From JANLVJ01 sp031363945 (GTDB lineage: Bacteria > Bacteroidota > Bacteroidia > Sphingobacteriales > Sphingobacteriaceae): 64,000 nt of DNA. The number at the start of each line of letters is the position of its first letter. Within the stretch, counting starts at the first letter, position 1. The position numbers and the translations under genes were made by a program. The notes under the pieces were generated by a model that was given only the letters and a program-made list of their open reading frames with translations, was not told where the DNA came from and did no database searches. This document shows, piece by piece, positions 62,256 to 64,000 of this stretch. The DNA lies in contig JANLVJ010000029.1 in assembly GCA_031363945.1 (NCBI GenBank), forward strand, positions 1 through 64,000, written 5' to 3'.

Positions 62256-64000
62256 TTATTTTAATGTAATGTTTCTGCTGACCTTAAGAATATCCTGACT
62301 CAGCTTATAAATGTATCTAAACTGGTCAGAAACCAGTTTTAAGTCATTTAAAGGAGCAGTAAGATCAGATTTTTCAAGTCCTGCATTTATTTCCTGGATT
62401 CGCAGGCCAGCAAGGGTATTAAGTTCAGTATCAAGACGTGACAATGATGAAAGTTTAGGAAAGTCAGCTATGATTATTTTGTCTGGCTGCAGCTGATTTT
62501 CTATGATTGAAACTGACTGATCAAGATTTATAATTGAAGCTTCAATGATCTGTTCAAAAAAATGGAAAGTAGCATCAACAGCATAAAGCTGTTTATATAA
62601 GGCAAGGCTGGCAATATGAGCAGAGAGCTCGGATGAGAGTACAAGGTACTCATGAAGCTGATTAAGATTTTGTTGCTTGCTTTTAGGCTCAGTGAGCATT
62701 CGTTGAAACGCGGAAGCCAGATCAGCACTTTTAATATAAACCTGTTTTCGGGCAAGTTTATAATCATTTTCTTCAAATCCGATACCAGTATAAGAAGTTG
62801 CCACAGAAGAGAAATACCTGATATTTGACCTGGTCATATCGACAAGCAGGCCATCAAGACGCTGATACTCCCAGACTGGAAAAATAAAATAACTTGATAA
62901 GAATGACAGACCTGAACCGATTGCTGTATCAACTAGTCTGAGTTCGATAAAGCTGAAATCGCCAGGTTTAAGAAAATTCAGAAATAATAATACAAAGCAT
63001 GTGGTTGTAAACGTACTCAGCGCATAGTTAATAGCGGCAAAACTATATGTTATGATCATACAGATGACCAGGATAATAAAAAGAATTACCTTCGTTTTAA
63101 TAAATAGCAAAATCATAAAAGTGGTCAGCCCTCCGGCAAGGGTTCCTATTATACGGTCTGAATTTCGACTTTTACTCAAACTAAAACCTGGTTTCAATAT
63201 CACAACGATGGTAAATAGAATCCAGTAACCACGCTGAATCGGGAAGAACTCAGAGATTAAAATACCAGCAGCAATAGCCAGGCTCACCCGTACAGCATGC
63301 CTGAAGTACAGTGAATGTCGGCCAAGATTGCTTTTGAGTTTTTGCCAACTATAATCTTCCTTTTCAACGAAATTAATGAGTTCGATGCTTGTTAATTCAC
63401 CCTCTCCACTCATGATGCTATAACGGTGCAAACGACCGATCTTTTCAACAATTTGTGAAATATTTTTTCGAACGTTTAGCAGATTTATAAATGCCCCCAA
63501 ACTTTTTTCATTCATAAGATCTGACCTTATTGAATGTGTATTTTGTTCTAGAAGATCAATTTTTTGTTTAAAATCTGTTTTGAACACCGAAGACTTACCC
63601 GCCCCTATTGCAGTTGCCACAGAATCAAGTTCGGTAGCCAGATCTAGGATCACCAGACGGTAATGGTCTAAAATATCATTGCCATCAAAAATTTGATGCA
63701 ATTCATTGGTGTCAATATGTGCAGCCATAACCTGCTCAAAGATATCGATGGTTTCAATTAGGATTAAAAGTAGCGACCTACTCTTCATCGTACTCTCACG
63801 GGTAGTACTGAAACGTTGTAATAATAATCTTCTAACAACCTGATGTGAATTTGAAACCTCAACCTGCATTGAAATTAATAGATCGAACTGCCTTTCAGAA
63901 TCTATTTTACTTTGGTAAAACCCTGCCCGTAATCGTAAATAATCAGCTGTTTTGAAAATACAGTCTGACAATGCCTGCCTGATCAGCTGGTAAGGCCTGA
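62256..64000 (-). CDS. FUSC/YccS-like membrane protein, 5' end outside window
   Basis: A TTG at 63971 could be read as a start, but the frame stays open to the right edge, with upstream residues RPYQLIRQALSDCIFKTADYLRLRAGFY that fit the YccS/YhfK family, so the gene is partial at its 5' end. The visible part has a helical soluble region (to about 180), then a block of about five membrane helices (YWILFTIVVILKPGFSLSKSRNSDRIIGTLAGG is the FUSC-type motif), then a C-terminal cytosolic helical domain. Members are thought to export aromatic acids or act in the envelope; the function is not firm. Confidence 0.8.
   Translation of the reverse strand, partial: RPYQLIRQALSDCIFKTADYLRLRAGFYQSKIDSERQFDLLISMQVEVSNSHQVVRRLLLQRFSTTRESTMKSRSLLLILIETIDIFEQVMAAHIDTNELHQIFDGNDILDHYRLVILDLATELDSVATAIGAGKSSVFKTDFKQKIDLLEQNTHSIRSDLMNEKSLGAFINLLNVRKNISQIVEKIGRLHRYSIMSGEGELTSIELINFVEKEDYSWQKLKSNLGRHSLYFRHAVRVSLAIAAGILISEFFPIQRGYWILFTIVVILKPGFSLSKSRNSDRIIGTLAGGLTTFMILLFIKTKVILFIILVICMIITYSFAAINYALSTFTTTCFVLLFLNFLKPGDFSFIELRLVDTAIGSGLSFLSSYFIFPVWEYQRLDGLLVDMTRSNIRYFSSVATSYTGIGFEENDYKLARKQVYIKSADLASAFQRMLTEPKSKQQNLNQLHEYLVLSSELSAHIASLALYKQLYAVDATFHFFEQIIEASIINLDQSVSIIENQLQPDKIIIADFPKLSSLSRLDTELNTLAGLRIQEINAGLEKSDLTAPLNDLKLVSDQFRYIYKLSQDILKVSRNITLK

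Noticed and set aside
63969..63971. TTG as start of the FUSC gene
   Set aside because: The frame is open to the window edge and the upstream residues fit the YccS family, so the real start is outside.

Overview
The window looks like a chromosomal piece of a Bacteroidota genome, most likely Sphingobacteriales/Cytophagales-like, with low G+C. This rests on a SusC/SusD pair, many short-signal lipoproteins with Bacteroidota-style lipoboxes, DUF4270, ASPIC/UnbV-VCBS proteins, a Bacteroidota-type LptD next to MlaD and Amidase_3 genes, the futalosine (Mqn) menaquinone route, and several candidate TAnnTTTG -7 promoter boxes. I see no rRNA, tRNA or CRISPR array.

Region 1 (1-3.4 kb) is accessory DNA. 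An IS3-family element with a probable -1 frameshift signal abuts a truncated RibD/DHFR-fold gene. Beside it, all on the minus strand, lie two start-less protein tails that look like polymorphic-toxin (Rhs-type) C-termini, one intact four-helix membrane protein that is a candidate immunity protein, and the tail of a second similar membrane protein. This reads as a decayed array of toxin-tip/immunity cassettes.

Region 2 (3.4-17.4 kb) is a surface nutrient-acquisition locus: SusC, SusD, two large ASPIC/UnbV lipoproteins in tandem and a vanadium-haloperoxidase-type lipoprotein with all vanadate ligands present, plus one opposed SRPBCC/GyrI-like gene. A 17-bp perfect hairpin separates susD from the ASPIC genes.

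Region 3 (17.7-33.1 kb) holds housekeeping and transport genes: a DUF4126 protein; a two-gene ABC importer in which the substrate-binding lipoprotein is fused to the permease; a methionine aminotransferase plus omega-amidase pair that fits methionine salvage; bioB, mgtE, a DUF5009-like acyltransferase and a WbqC-like protein; a GT2 glycosyltransferase; aroQ; a XerC/D recombinase; and a Kelch plus DUF4270 lipoprotein pair.

Region 4 (33.3-53.3 kb) holds prmC, ribD, an mqnE-phosphatase-mqnA operon with a palindrome over its promoter, a TPR protein, a 2-oxoacid dehydrogenase E2, cinA, and an envelope cluster (lptD, two tandem amidases, mlaD). After these come rnz, a STAS protein, purC, phoH, a SAM hydroxide adenosyltransferase and a beta-CASP RNA hydrolase.

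Region 5 (53.4-64 kb) is one long minus-strand series: serA and serC, an M28 peptidase, a TonB receptor, rpe, pnp, and a FUSC/YccS-type membrane protein that runs off the right edge.
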